Numbered from the stretch's first letter, positions 1-6,805 are shown. The stretch: DNA of 14,355 nt from Bacteroidota bacterium (GCA_018883485.1 VEQB01000020.1:1-14355); one strand, 5' to 3'. Program-made: numbers and translations. The notes: generated from the letters alone by a model not told the origin.

Positions 1-526
1 GTTTAATCTTAAGCAATCCTCTTTCGGCTTCGGCCTTATTAAAACCTAGCGTTATAAGAGCGCTCAAGGCTTCATCAAAAGCTGGAGAAGTAAAAGAGCT
101 AGGCTGAAAAGCATCAGCCGATTCTGTTTTCTTAACCTTGTCTTGCAAATCAATTACGAGACGCTGAGCGGTTTTCGGACCAATTCCTTTAATGGTTTTA
201 AGAATCGTCCAATTTCCTTCAACAATGGCAGCTTTAATTTCACTTGGCTTTAAACTAGAGAGAATCATACGGGCAGTGTTGGTTCCAACACCATTTACAC
301 CAATAAGCAAAAGAAATAACTGACGCTCTTCCTCTTCCATAAATCCATAAAGGGTATGACTATCTTCTTTGATAGATAGATGGGTTAACAATTTTAACTC
401 CTTAACATCACCCATTTTTTCATATGTATTTAGGGAAATTTGAACCCCATACCCAACACCAGCACAATCTATTACAACATATGCTGGAGATTTAAGTGAA
501 ACTTTTCCCTGAAGGTGCGCAATCAT
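1..526 (-). CDS. ruvA: Holliday junction branch migration complex subunit RuvA (3' end cut by window edge)
   Basis: RuvA binds four-way Holliday junctions as a tetramer and loads the RuvB helicase for branch migration during recombinational repair. 175 codons are visible from the ATG at 526 and the frame is still open at base 1. RuvA is usually about 190-200 residues, so only the last part of domain III should be missing. The N-terminus (MIAHLQGKV) fits the OB-fold domain I. Two helix-hairpin-helix motifs of domain II are clear: IGVNGVGTNTA at about residues 75-85 and IKGIGPKTAQRL at about 112-123. A low-complexity linker rich in S, T and P (about 133-148) leads to the RuvB-binding domain III (DEALSALITLGF, about 151-162). 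It is divergent from the MORN-type gene at 626. Identification is firm; only the end is unseen. Confidence 0.96.
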   Translation of the reverse strand, partial: MIAHLQGKVSLKSPAYVVIDCAGVGYGVQISLNTYEKMGDVKELKLLTHLSIKEDSHTLYGFMEEEERQLFLLLIGVNGVGTNTARMILSSLKPSEIKAAIVEGNWTILKTIKGIGPKTAQRLVIDLQDKVKKTESADAFQPSSFTSPAFDEALSALITLGFNKAEAERGLLKIK

Positions 527-551
527 TTACTTTTATTACTAAGCCGAGGTG

Positions 552-580
552 CAAAATAGTATATTTTTTCAATTAGCAAA
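552..580 (-). promoter_or_regulatory. Putative ruvA promoter
   Basis: On the minus strand TTTG (577-580) is followed after 18 bases by TATTTTG (552-558), 25 bases before the ruvA ATG. This resembles the Bacteroidota layout TTG-N19-TAnnTTTG but the -7 box is one base short of consensus. Inferred from pattern only. Confidence 0.35.
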
Positions 581-625
581 TAGGCTTGTCTTTAATTCTA
601 TTTTTTTTATTTACTTGTGCTTCAA

Positions 626-976
626 ATGTTTGTTAAAATCTACTCTTCATTTTTCGCTTTGAGCCTAAAAATTCTTGTGCTTGGCTTTGCGCTAAGCCTT
701 CCTATTGTTGGTATTGCACAGCAGGATATGGGTAAAGAAAACATAAAGAAATTTCATACTAATGGGAAATTGAAAGAAAAGGGAAGTTTAAAATCTGGCC
801 AAAAAACTGGTATTTGGGTTTATTACCACGCAGAAGGCTGGATGGAAAAAAAAGAAAAATACAAAGAAGGAGTGCTTATTTGGGCTGTATTCTACAATGC
901 CAGGCACCAAATTACTAAGTCTATAGATAGAAATGGTAACGAGATTCCATTTAAAGGATGCAATTGTAAAAACTAA
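626..976 (+). CDS. Small secreted MORN-repeat (YwqK-like) protein
   Basis: A 116-residue protein of unknown function. Residues 1 to about 32 look like a signal peptide: a basic start, a long hydrophobic core (LKILVLGFALSLPIVG) and an IAQQ end that could be a type I cleavage site, so it is probably periplasmic or surface exposed. The mature part carries about two copies of the MORN-type pattern 'FHTNGKLKEKGSLKSGQKTG-WVYYHAEGW...KEKYKEG', as in proteins annotated 'toxin-antitoxin system YwqK family antitoxin'; that name does not show an antitoxin role, and no toxin gene lies next to it. It ends in a Cys-rich tail (CNCKN). The reading frame can be extended to a GTG at 617, but the ATG at 626 gives a normal signal peptide and is preferred. 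Its stop codon overlaps the apaG stop by four bases. Confidence 0.72.
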   Translation: MFVKIYSSFFALSLKILVLGFALSLPIVGIAQQDMGKENIKKFHTNGKLKEKGSLKSGQKTGIWVYYHAEGWMEKKEKYKEGVLIWAVFYNARHQITKSIDRNGNEIPFKGCNCKN

Positions 977-1359
977 TTAGAAAGATGTGGCACAATTAAA
1001 GTGAATTCTGGAATCTTTACCTCAAAATGCTTCCCATCCATTTGCCTTTCCATTAAATAACTACCATACATTTTTCCAAAAGGAGATTGCAAGGCACAAC
1101 CAGAAACATACTGGTGGTTTTCTCCTGGCTCTAATACTGGCTGTAAGCCCACAACACCTTCCCCTTCTACCTCGGAATGTCCAAAAACAGAATCTATCAC
1201 ATGCCAATGGCGACGCAATAATTTAATAGTATGCTCACCTTGGTTTTCTATGGTAATGCGGTAGGCAAACATGTGCTGTGATTTGTGTGCAGTAAACTGA
1301 TCGTTTTGATAAGCAGTTTCTACTATTACTTTTACATCGTTTGTGATTGCTGTGCGCAT
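973..1359 (-). CDS. apaG: ApaG-family protein
   Basis: A 128-residue single-domain protein matching the ApaG/DUF525 family in length and along its whole sequence. Characteristic parts are FAYRITIENQGEHTIKLLRRHW at about residues 31-52, the glycine-rich EGEGVVGLQPVLEPGE at about 65-80, and the segment YVSGCALQSPFGKMYGSYLM at about 83-102. The fold is an immunoglobulin-like beta sandwich. The family was linked to Co2+ resistance and Mg2+ efflux in enterobacteria, and the same domain occurs in some eukaryotic F-box proteins, but its biochemical role is not settled. In enterobacteria apaG sits with ksgA and apaH; here it stands alone between a secreted protein and a SulP transporter, so context adds nothing about function. 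The ATG at 1359 is the only sensible start. Confidence 0.93.
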   Translation of the reverse strand: MRTAITNDVKVIVETAYQNDQFTAHKSQHMFAYRITIENQGEHTIKLLRRHWHVIDSVFGHSEVEGEGVVGLQPVLEPGENHQYVSGCALQSPFGKMYGSYLMERQMDGKHFEVKIPEFTLIVPHLSN

Positions 1360-1504
1360 AATTCAAAAATGAAGATTGTAATTCAATAAACCAAAATAAT
1401 TTAGCAAAGTTTTTTAACCCACTAAACTTTATAGCGTGGATGTTATTATAAATCCCTGTTTACATCCATATAAAGGTATTCCTCCAATAATAAAAACAAT
1501 GTTC

Positions 1505-2839
1505 TTATGATGAGAATTTGTCTTTAATTGTAAAAATAGTGGAAGCACCTAGTCCAATTAAAACGCCAACTAATAAATCTGTAAACACAATAGAAACTAT
1601 GGTAACAAGAAAGGGAATTAATGAGGAGATGCCCCTCTGATATTGATTTGTGAATAATTCTGGCTTTATTAATTTATACCCAGTATAACACAAAATAGCA
1701 GCCAGGGCTGCCAAAGGAATTTGATTTATTACTTTAATCAAAAATAATATAACCAATAGAATAAACAAACCGTGCAACATGGTAGCATACTTAGATTTTG
1801 CACCCGCAGAAATATTAACTGTGCCCCTTACTATTACGGCGGTTACTGGTATAGCACCTACTAAACCACATAAAACATTGCCAATTCCTTGCGCAATTAA
1901 TTCTCTATTGGTATTTACCTTCTGGCGCTCTGGATCAAGTTTCTCTATTGCTTCAATAGACAATAAACTCTCTAACGAAGCCACCAAGGCAATTGTAATT
2001 ACTACTTTATAAAATAAGGGTTGCGATAGAAATTGAAAAGAGGGGAAAACCAAAATGGAACCTATTCCTTTTGTAAAATTTAACTCTGATATATCCACAA
2101 AATACTCTCTGCCCAAATTAACCTCAGGTCCAATAATATGAATTGTTTTAGCTATGAGTGTAGCCAAAACAACAGCAATAAGCGAACCTGGAATTACCTT
2201 AAACCTTTTGCCAAAAAATTTATCCCAAATTATCAAAGCACCTAAACTAATTAAACCTATAAGCATCACAAAATAATTTACATACCTATAAGAATTTAAA
2301 AGGTGACTAATAGTATTTTCTTTTTCTTCCAAATTCTCAATTGGCCCAGCTTCTAAGTCTTCCTTGCCTACGTTAAACGCTTCAATTCCCAAGAACTCCG
2401 AGTCGTATCCTATTAAATGGGGAAATTGATTTAATATTAGAATTAACCCTATGGCTGCCAGCATCCCTTTAATTACGGAACTTGGAATATAATTGGTTAT
2501 AAAACCTAAACGTAATAACCCAAAAACTACTTGAATTGAGCCAGCAACTAAAATAGCGGTTACCAAACCTTGAAATGAACCCAGCTCCAGAGTTGCCATT
2601 AAACAGATAGAGGTAAGCCCCGCAGCAGGGCCACTTACACTTAAATTAGAATCACTAAAATACCCTACTACCAAACCACCAATAATACCAGATAATAATC
2701 CAGAAAGAAGCGGCGCGCCCGAAGCATGGGCTATCCCCAAACACAAAGGTATTGCCACAATTACAAGCGCTAAAGATGCCGGAATATCTTGTTTAAGATT
2801 TTGAAAACCAGGTAAGGCTAACGATTTTATTTTTAACAT
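1505..2839 (-). CDS. SulP-family inorganic anion transporter lacking a STAS domain
   Basis: A polytopic inner-membrane carrier of the SulP/SLC26 family, members of which move sulfate, bicarbonate or other anions, usually by H+ or Na+ symport. The family N-terminus is clear: DIPASLALVIVAIPLCLGIA, then SGLLSGIIGG and the signature SVSGPAAGLTSI at about residues 68-79. A later conserved stretch is ESLLSIEAIEKLDPERQKVNTNRELIAQGIGN, followed by GAIPVTAVIVRGTVNISAGAKS. Many hydrophobic segments are visible (I judge 10-14). The protein stops eight residues after its last membrane helix (IKDKFSS), so the cytoplasmic STAS domain of most SulP proteins is absent. A loop at about 150-185 is rich in Glu/Asp. 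The frame extends to a TTG at 2878, but the ATG at 2839 (444 aa) fits the family start. Substrate cannot be told; no carbonic anhydrase or sulfur gene is adjacent. Confidence 0.92.
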   Translation of the reverse strand: MLKIKSLALPGFQNLKQDIPASLALVIVAIPLCLGIAHASGAPLLSGLLSGIIGGLVVGYFSDSNLSVSGPAAGLTSICLMATLELGSFQGLVTAILVAGSIQVVFGLLRLGFITNYIPSSVIKGMLAAIGLILILNQFPHLIGYDSEFLGIEAFNVGKEDLEAGPIENLEEKENTISHLLNSYRYVNYFVMLIGLISLGALIIWDKFFGKRFKVIPGSLIAVVLATLIAKTIHIIGPEVNLGREYFVDISELNFTKGIGSILVFPSFQFLSQPLFYKVVITIALVASLESLLSIEAIEKLDPERQKVNTNRELIAQGIGNVLCGLVGAIPVTAVIVRGTVNISAGAKSKYATMLHGLFILLVILFLIKVINQIPLAALAAILCYTGYKLIKPELFTNQYQRGISSLIPFLVTIVSIVFTDLLVGVLIGLGASTIFTIKDKFSS

Positions 2840-2848
2840 CAATCTTTC

Positions 2849-2879
2849 GCAATTTATAACGTGTATAGCAATTTTCAAA
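2849..2879 (-). promoter_or_regulatory. Putative promoter of the SulP gene
   Basis: On the minus strand TTTG (2876-2879) is followed after exactly 19 bases by TAAATTGC (2849-2856), nine bases before the ATG at 2839. The spacing matches the Bacteroidota -33/-7 arrangement; the -7 box is imperfect. It also argues that the TTG at 2878 is promoter sequence and not a start codon. Confidence 0.35.
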
Positions 2880-2893
2880 GTCAGGTAACTTTC

Positions 2894-2901
2894 TATCTTT
2901 G
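2894..2901 (+). promoter_or_regulatory. -7 promoter box TATCTTTG directly before the 188-residue conserved gene
   Basis: TATCTTTG is an exact match to the Bacteroidota -7 consensus TAnnTTTG. It ends only four bases before the ATG at 2906, so a transcript starting a few bases downstream of the box would have essentially no leader. A TTT at 2872-2874, 19 bases upstream, could stand in for the -33 TTG. This placement supports the ATG at 2906 over the in-frame GTG at 2861, which would lie upstream of the promoter. Confidence 0.6.
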
Positions 2902-2905
2902 CAAC

Positions 2906-3472
2906 ATGCAGGAATTAGAACCGTATTATCGGTGGAGAGACATATACCAAAGCGAAGAAGACCCTAACTCACCTTTCTATGAAAGGGAATATAGCGAATT
3001 CGAATTTACCAACAGGGTTTACAACTATGCCATTCACCCGCAGTGGGACGAATTTGGTTCGCCTACCCTATATGTTAAAATTTTATATGCAGATTACCAG
3101 AAAGAATTTGCCGTTCTAGAATTGTTAGGAGAATGGAACGATGCCATTAACAACGATGTAATGTTTCTTAAAAGAGAAGTGGTTGAACCCTTATTAGAAG
3201 CGGGTATAACAAAATTTATTCTCATCGGCGAAAACGTACTTAACTTCCATAGTAGCGACGATTCCTATTATGAAGAATGGTTTCAAGAGGTAGAAGAGGG
3301 ATGGATTGCCGCCCTCAATTTCCAAGAACATGTGCTTTCAGAATTTAAATCGGCCAATATAGATTACTACCTCATATTTGGTGGCGAACTCGATGCTTTT
3401 AGTTGGCGCAAATTTAACCCCATGCAACTCTATTCAGAAGTTCAAAAAATTATGAGCCATAGGTTGGGTTAG
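2906..3472 (+). CDS. Conserved Bacteroidota protein of unknown function (188 aa)
   Basis: A soluble, acidic, aromatic-rich protein of 188 residues with no signal peptide or membrane segment. It begins MQELEPYYRWRDIYQSEEDP and contains SPFYEREYSEFEF (about 23-35), HPQWDEFGSPTLYVKILYADY (about 43-63), the segment LGEWNDAINNDVMFLKREVVEPL (about 74-96) and GENVLNFHSSDDSYYEEW (about 109-126). I recall similar proteins of the same length and motifs, always annotated hypothetical, in other Bacteroidota, but know of no function. The alternating hydrophobic strands (KFILIGENVLNF, DYYLIFGGELDAFSW) suggest an alpha/beta fold; this is inference. Repeated W, Y and D/E clusters could form a binding surface. 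The start is fixed by the upstream TATCTTTG box. It is a single-gene unit, divergent from the SulP gene and convergent with prfA 12 bases away. Confidence 0.88.
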   Translation: MQELEPYYRWRDIYQSEEDPNSPFYEREYSEFEFTNRVYNYAIHPQWDEFGSPTLYVKILYADYQKEFAVLELLGEWNDAINNDVMFLKREVVEPLLEAGITKFILIGENVLNFHSSDDSYYEEWFQEVEEGWIAALNFQEHVLSEFKSANIDYYLIFGGELDAFSWRKFNPMQLYSEVQKIMSHRLG

Positions 3473-3484
3473 GTTAGCGCTGCA

Positions 3485-4552
3485 CTACCCGCCTTCTTTC
3501 AACTTCTCGGCATTTTCTGCCACCTGCAATTGGTCTATAAAAGTTTGAATATTACCATTCATAACCTCTGTTAAATTATAGGCTGTATAGCCAATTCTAT
3601 GATCTGTTACCCTACTTTGAGGATAATTATAGGTGCGAATTTTGGCAGATCTATCTCCCGAGGCTACCAGCGTTTTGCGCCTGCTAGAAATAGCGTCATT
3701 GTGCTTCTGTAATTCTATTTCGTATAGCTTAGAACGTAGCATTTGCATGGCACGCTCTCGGTTTCCATTTTGTGTTCTTTCTACCTGGCAAACTACCACA
3801 ATGCCGCTTGGCCTATGGGTTAACTGCACCTTACTTTCTATCTTATTTACATTTTGGCCACCAGCGCCTCCAGAACGAGAAGTTTGCATATCTACATCCG
3901 CTGGATTTAAATACACATCCACCTCTTCGGCCTCTGGCAAAACAGCAACGGTTGCGGCAGAAGTATGCACCCTTCCTTGTGTTTCGGTCTCGGGCACGCG
4001 CTGCACACGGTGTACACCACTTTCGTATTTTAAAATGCCGTAAACATCTTCGCCCTTAACCTCTATTATAATTTCTTTGTAACCACCTGCAGTGCCATCG
4101 GTAAAATCAATTACTTCCGTCTTCCAACCGCGTTTTTCGCAGAAGTACATATACATGCGGTATAAATCTCCAGCAAAAATACTGGCTTCGTCGCCACCTG
4201 TACCGCCTCTTATCTCAAGTATGGCGTCTTTAGCATCCTCTGGGTCTTTAGGTATAAGCAATATCCTAATTTCTTCTTCCATAGGCGCAACTTTAGGTTC
4301 AAGTTCATCTAACTCACCCTTAGCCATTTCGCGCATTTCATCGTCTTTCTCAGTTTTAAGAATTTCTCTGGCACTTTCAATATTGCCTACCAAATTCTTG
4401 TATTCAAAGTACTTGTCTATAATGGGTTGCAAGCCTTTGTACTCCCTATTCATTTGGGTAAACCGTTTCATATCGGCCAATACATCGGGCTGACTCAATT
4501 GTTCTTCTACTTGCTTAAATCGCGTATAAATTGCTTCTAACTTATCTAACAT
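3485..4552 (-). CDS. prfA: Peptide chain release factor 1 (RF1)
   Basis: RF1 reads UAA and UAG stop codons in the ribosomal A site and triggers release of the finished protein. The protein has 355 residues from the ATG at 4552, the normal length. The peptidyl-transferase motif GGQ is at about residues 231-233 within RSGGAGGQNVNK; its Gln is the usual substrate of PrmC methylation. The stop-codon recognition loop is RVQRVPETETQGRVHTSA, with PET at about 187-189 in the position of the classic PxT (PVT/PAT) tripeptide, which marks RF1 rather than RF2 (SPF). IRGGTGGDEASIFAGDL is typical of domain 2. No programmed-frameshift site is expected in RF1 and none is seen. The frame extends to a TTG at 4561, but that codon forms part of a TATCTTTG promoter box, so the ATG at 4552 is chosen. 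The gene follows the propeller-like gene by 20 bases. Confidence 0.97.
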   Translation of the reverse strand: MLDKLEAIYTRFKQVEEQLSQPDVLADMKRFTQMNREYKGLQPIIDKYFEYKNLVGNIESAREILKTEKDDEMREMAKGELDELEPKVAPMEEEIRILLIPKDPEDAKDAILEIRGGTGGDEASIFAGDLYRMYMYFCEKRGWKTEVIDFTDGTAGGYKEIIIEVKGEDVYGILKYESGVHRVQRVPETETQGRVHTSAATVAVLPEAEEVDVYLNPADVDMQTSRSGGAGGQNVNKIESKVQLTHRPSGIVVVCQVERTQNGNRERAMQMLRSKLYEIELQKHNDAISSRRKTLVASGDRSAKIRTYNYPQSRVTDHRIGYTAYNLTEVMNGNIQTFIDQLQVAENAEKLKEGG

Positions 4553-4558
4553 GGGGTA

Positions 4559-4566
4559 CAAAGATA
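4559..4566 (-). promoter_or_regulatory. -7 promoter box TATCTTTG before prfA
   Basis: An exact TAnnTTTG element on the minus strand, ending six bases before the prfA ATG, in the 20-base gap after the propeller-like gene. It would give prfA its own, nearly leaderless transcript in addition to readthrough from the upstream operon. No good TTG is visible at -33, so it may be weak. Confidence 0.5.
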
Positions 4567-4572
4567 GGCTAA

Positions 4573-5403
4573 CTATTGAAAACTATAAATGCGCATTTCA
4601 TTTGTCTGCGCCAAATACAATTTTTCCTTCACCAGCCTAGTTTGCAAACTGTTTGGTTCAGGCAGCAATAAGGTATCTCTTTGTAGGGTATTTAATTGGT
4701 AACGCACTAAGGCCCCAGGCGCTTCGTAGTACAAATGCTCTTGGGTAACCATAAAATCTTTTTGCCCTTTAACAGGAATGGTTTTTAAATAATTGGCAAA
4801 CACATCAAACACCAAAATACCATTGGTACTATCATTTACAAAAACTCTTTTCCCATTATCTGCCATATAATCTGGAGCCAAATTACTCCCAGAACTAAAC
4901 TGTAAGGCATTGCCGCTTTGTTGGGCTAGGGTGCCATCTCTATCTAATTTTTTTAATTGCAAATCACCTATATCAAACACCCAAACGCCATTATCAAAAG
5001 TTCTGGCAATGGCACCTGCTTGCACAATGCCAAAATCGCTAAGGTTCATTCTGCCTCTATAAGCCAAGTTATTGTCTAAAAAAACAACGGCATTCAATTC
5101 TTTGTAAAAGAGATAAATCTCTAATGGATTGCTGCAATCTAAGTGGGTTATATTGCCAATATAAGCATAATTAAGTGTGCTTACTAACTTGCCATTGGGG
5201 TCGTATTTGTATAATTGATTACTGCTATTAACGGCATAAACATTACCTAAATGGTCTGTTTCCATGTCTTTTACCTGCACCTTAATCTCGGCCAATAATT
5301 TCCATGCAGGCATAAAACTACTTAGGCCAAAAAAAGCCAACACTAAAAGTCCATAAAGTTTAATCTTGCTTCTCAAAGGTTTCAATGCTAAACTGATTGC
5401 CAT
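4573..5403 (-). CDS. Exported propeller-like protein of unknown function
   Basis: A protein of about 276 residues. The N-terminus has several Lys/Arg (PLRSKIK) followed by a hydrophobic stretch (LYGLLVLAFFGLSSFM, about 17-32), read as a signal peptide or anchor, so it should lie outside the cytoplasm. The rest is built of short beta-rich units like an NHL/TolB-type propeller: METDHLGNVYAVNSSNQLYKYDPNGKL (about 68-94), then DCSNPLEIYLFYKELNAVVFLDNNL, TFDNGVWVFDIGDLQLKKLDRDG and RVFVNDSTNGILVFDVFANYLKTIPV. No catalytic residues are recognisable; a scaffold or binding role is inference. Its 5' end overlaps lpxH by 44 bases from the ATG at 5403, or 56 bases from the ATG at 5415. Either start is possible; the shorter gives a tidier signal peptide. 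The overlap suggests translational coupling to lpxH. I recall similar proteins in related genomes, but without a function. Confidence 0.75.
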   Translation of the reverse strand: MAISLALKPLRSKIKLYGLLVLAFFGLSSFMPAWKLLAEIKVQVKDMETDHLGNVYAVNSSNQLYKYDPNGKLVSTLNYAYIGNITHLDCSNPLEIYLFYKELNAVVFLDNNLAYRGRMNLSDFGIVQAGAIARTFDNGVWVFDIGDLQLKKLDRDGTLAQQSGNALQFSSGSNLAPDYMADNGKRVFVNDSTNGILVFDVFANYLKTIPVKGQKDFMVTQEHLYYEAPGALVRYQLNTLQRDTLLLPEPNSLQTRLVKEKLYLAQTNEMRIYSFQ

Positions 5404-6109
5404 CAAAAACAGCATACGTATTATAACCCATCCAATCTCCTAAATTAGTGTACACACTACCTTCTCCTAAATCATACTGCATGGGCAAGTGTCGGTGGCC
5501 AAATACATAATAATCATAACGTTCACCCTTGGCAATTAATTGCCGGCAGTATTTTATTAAATGCTCTTCTTCTCCATAAAAGGTAAAGTTGCCATCAAAG
5601 GTTTTAAGCTTGCTTTGCGCGCTAAACCAATTGGCTGCCCCTATGCCAATACTAGGATGAAAAAAAGCAAAAAGGCGTTGAAATAATTTATTTCTATACA
5701 TGGCCAAAATAAGCTTAAAGCGCGTTTGCCCGGGTCCAAAGCCATCTCCATGTCCAATATAAAATTGCTTACCCAATAAATTTTTTACAATGGGCTTAGC
5801 ATGCACTTTAACACCCAGCTCTTTTTCAAAGTATCCAAACTGCCATAAATCATGGTTACCATGAAAAAAATGAACGGGAATTCCAGCATCTACAAATTCG
5901 GCAAACTTGGCTTGTAACCTCACAAAACCTTTCGGCACTACAAGTTTATATTCGAACCAAAAATCAAAGATATCTCCCACAATAAACAATTCTGCACAAT
6001 CCGCTTTAATACTGTTTAACCAGCGAATGATGCGCAACTCGCGCTGCAAGCTTTCCTCGTGGTTGGGTATGCCTAGGTGAAAATCGGATGCAAAATAAAT
6101 GCGTTTCAA
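5360..6109 (-). CDS. lpxH: UDP-2,3-diacylglucosamine diphosphatase, LpxH type
   Basis: A calcineurin-like metallophosphoesterase of 249 residues. LpxH removes UMP from UDP-2,3-diacylglucosamine to give lipid X, the fourth step of lipid A synthesis, at the inner face of the inner membrane. All metal-site motifs are present in order: DFHLG (D9, H11), VGDIFDFWFEY (D46), HGNHD (N85, H86, D87), GHGDG (H120) and FGHRH (H205, H207); these align with the known ligands of E. coli LpxH. The HGDGFGPGQTRFK and helical-lid segments that follow are as expected. The start is a TTG at 6109, 11 bases after the LUD gene stop; no ATG is near, and beginning there gives the family N-terminus MKRIYFASDFHLG. It is thus part of the accD-LUD-lpxH run. 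The exact substrate is inferred from family; a paralogue elsewhere cannot be excluded. Confidence 0.92.
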   Translation of the reverse strand: MKRIYFASDFHLGIPNHEESLQRELRIIRWLNSIKADCAELFIVGDIFDFWFEYKLVVPKGFVRLQAKFAEFVDAGIPVHFFHGNHDLWQFGYFEKELGVKVHAKPIVKNLLGKQFYIGHGDGFGPGQTRFKLILAMYRNKLFQRLFAFFHPSIGIGAANWFSAQSKLKTFDGNFTFYGEEEHLIKYCRQLIAKGERYDYYVFGHRHLPMQYDLGEGSVYTNLGDWMGYNTYAVFDGNQFSIETFEKQD

Positions 6110-6120
6110 AGCCTTTAAGA

Positions 6121-6795
6121 TTAGTCTTGCTTTCTATCGTCTATCAAAAATAAAATAAGCTCTAATGGACCTTGGGCTCCCATAACCACTTCTGGCAACT
6201 GCCCTTCTACCTCTGCGGGGAAATCTGAAGTGCAACCAATGCCTGTAATATAACTAATAAGCGAAGGGATATTTCTACCGTATTTATTGCGCAATACTTG
6301 AAAGGATTCTTTCATATCTAACACCACCTGCGATCTGTAAGCAATTACTATATGCACTGGAGGCCAAATGCTCATTACTCTTGTTTGTTGGTTACTGCTA
6401 ACCATTATTGAACCTGTAGCTGCCAGCATGGCCTCACAACTGGTAATAGAAACTTGTATCTTCTCTATGGTATCATTTTTCGAATAAAACGTAATACCGC
6501 TATCATTTAACAAATCTTGTAAACCCTCTTCTCGGCAAAATAAAAACTTAAGTTTGCGTTGCTCTAAGAAATCTATCAGCTTATCAATACAATCAAATCT
6601 ATTATCGCAATACACAAACTGCCCACCTGCTTCGGTAAACCCCTTTACAAACATTTCGCTGTAAGTTTCGCCTTGCGGGCGCGTAAACACATTGCTCTCC
6701 AAATCTATATTGTGGAAAGAGCTTTTAGACTTATTTATAAGCCCAGCTCTTACCTTTTTCAAAATTTTTTCTTTGGAGGTTATCTGCTGTTCCAC
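6121..6795 (-). CDS. LUD-domain protein (LutC/YkgG-like), orphan
   Basis: A 224-residue cytoplasmic protein of the LUD/DUF162 family, whose members include LutC of the LutABC L-lactate oxidation complex. It begins with a short helix (TSKEKILKKVRAGL), then has a central segment with ITSCEAMLAATGSIMVSS at about residues 116-133, typical of the family, and the C-terminal TGIGCTSDFPAEVEGQLPEVVMGAQGPLELILFLID at about 184-219. LutA (Fe-S) and LutB partners are not adjacent, so lactate oxidation should not be assumed. The start is GTG at 6795, 10 bases after the accD stop; the next in-frame Met is about 47 codons in and would delete conserved sequence. The tight spacing with accD and lpxH implies co-transcription with envelope lipid genes. 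Family call firm, function open. Confidence 0.86.
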   Translation of the reverse strand: MEQQITSKEKILKKVRAGLINKSKSSFHNIDLESNVFTRPQGETYSEMFVKGFTEAGGQFVYCDNRFDCIDKLIDFLEQRKLKFLFCREEGLQDLLNDSGITFYSKNDTIEKIQVSITSCEAMLAATGSIMVSSNQQTRVMSIWPPVHIVIAYRSQVVLDMKESFQVLRNKYGRNIPSLISYITGIGCTSDFPAEVEGQLPEVVMGAQGPLELILFLIDDRKQD

Positions 6796-6805
6796 TTCTT
6801 TAAAA

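Noticed and set aside
617..976. YwqK 'antitoxin' reading as evidence for a toxin-antitoxin pair
   Set aside because: The product carries a signal peptide, no toxin gene is adjacent, and MORN-repeat proteins receive this label by default.
1437..1468. TGGATGT...ACATCCA inverted repeat between the SulP gene and apaG
   Set aside because: Seven-base arms with an 18-base AT-rich loop and no T-run; too weak to call a terminator or operator.
3633..4493. Long open frames on the plus strand opposite prfA
   Set aside because: They are shadows of a highly conserved prfA, with Ser/Cys-rich composition and no recognisable family.
5957..5966. TATCTTTG-like sequence inside lpxH on the minus strand
   Set aside because: It encodes the conserved GDIFDF metal-binding motif and is not followed by a start codon.
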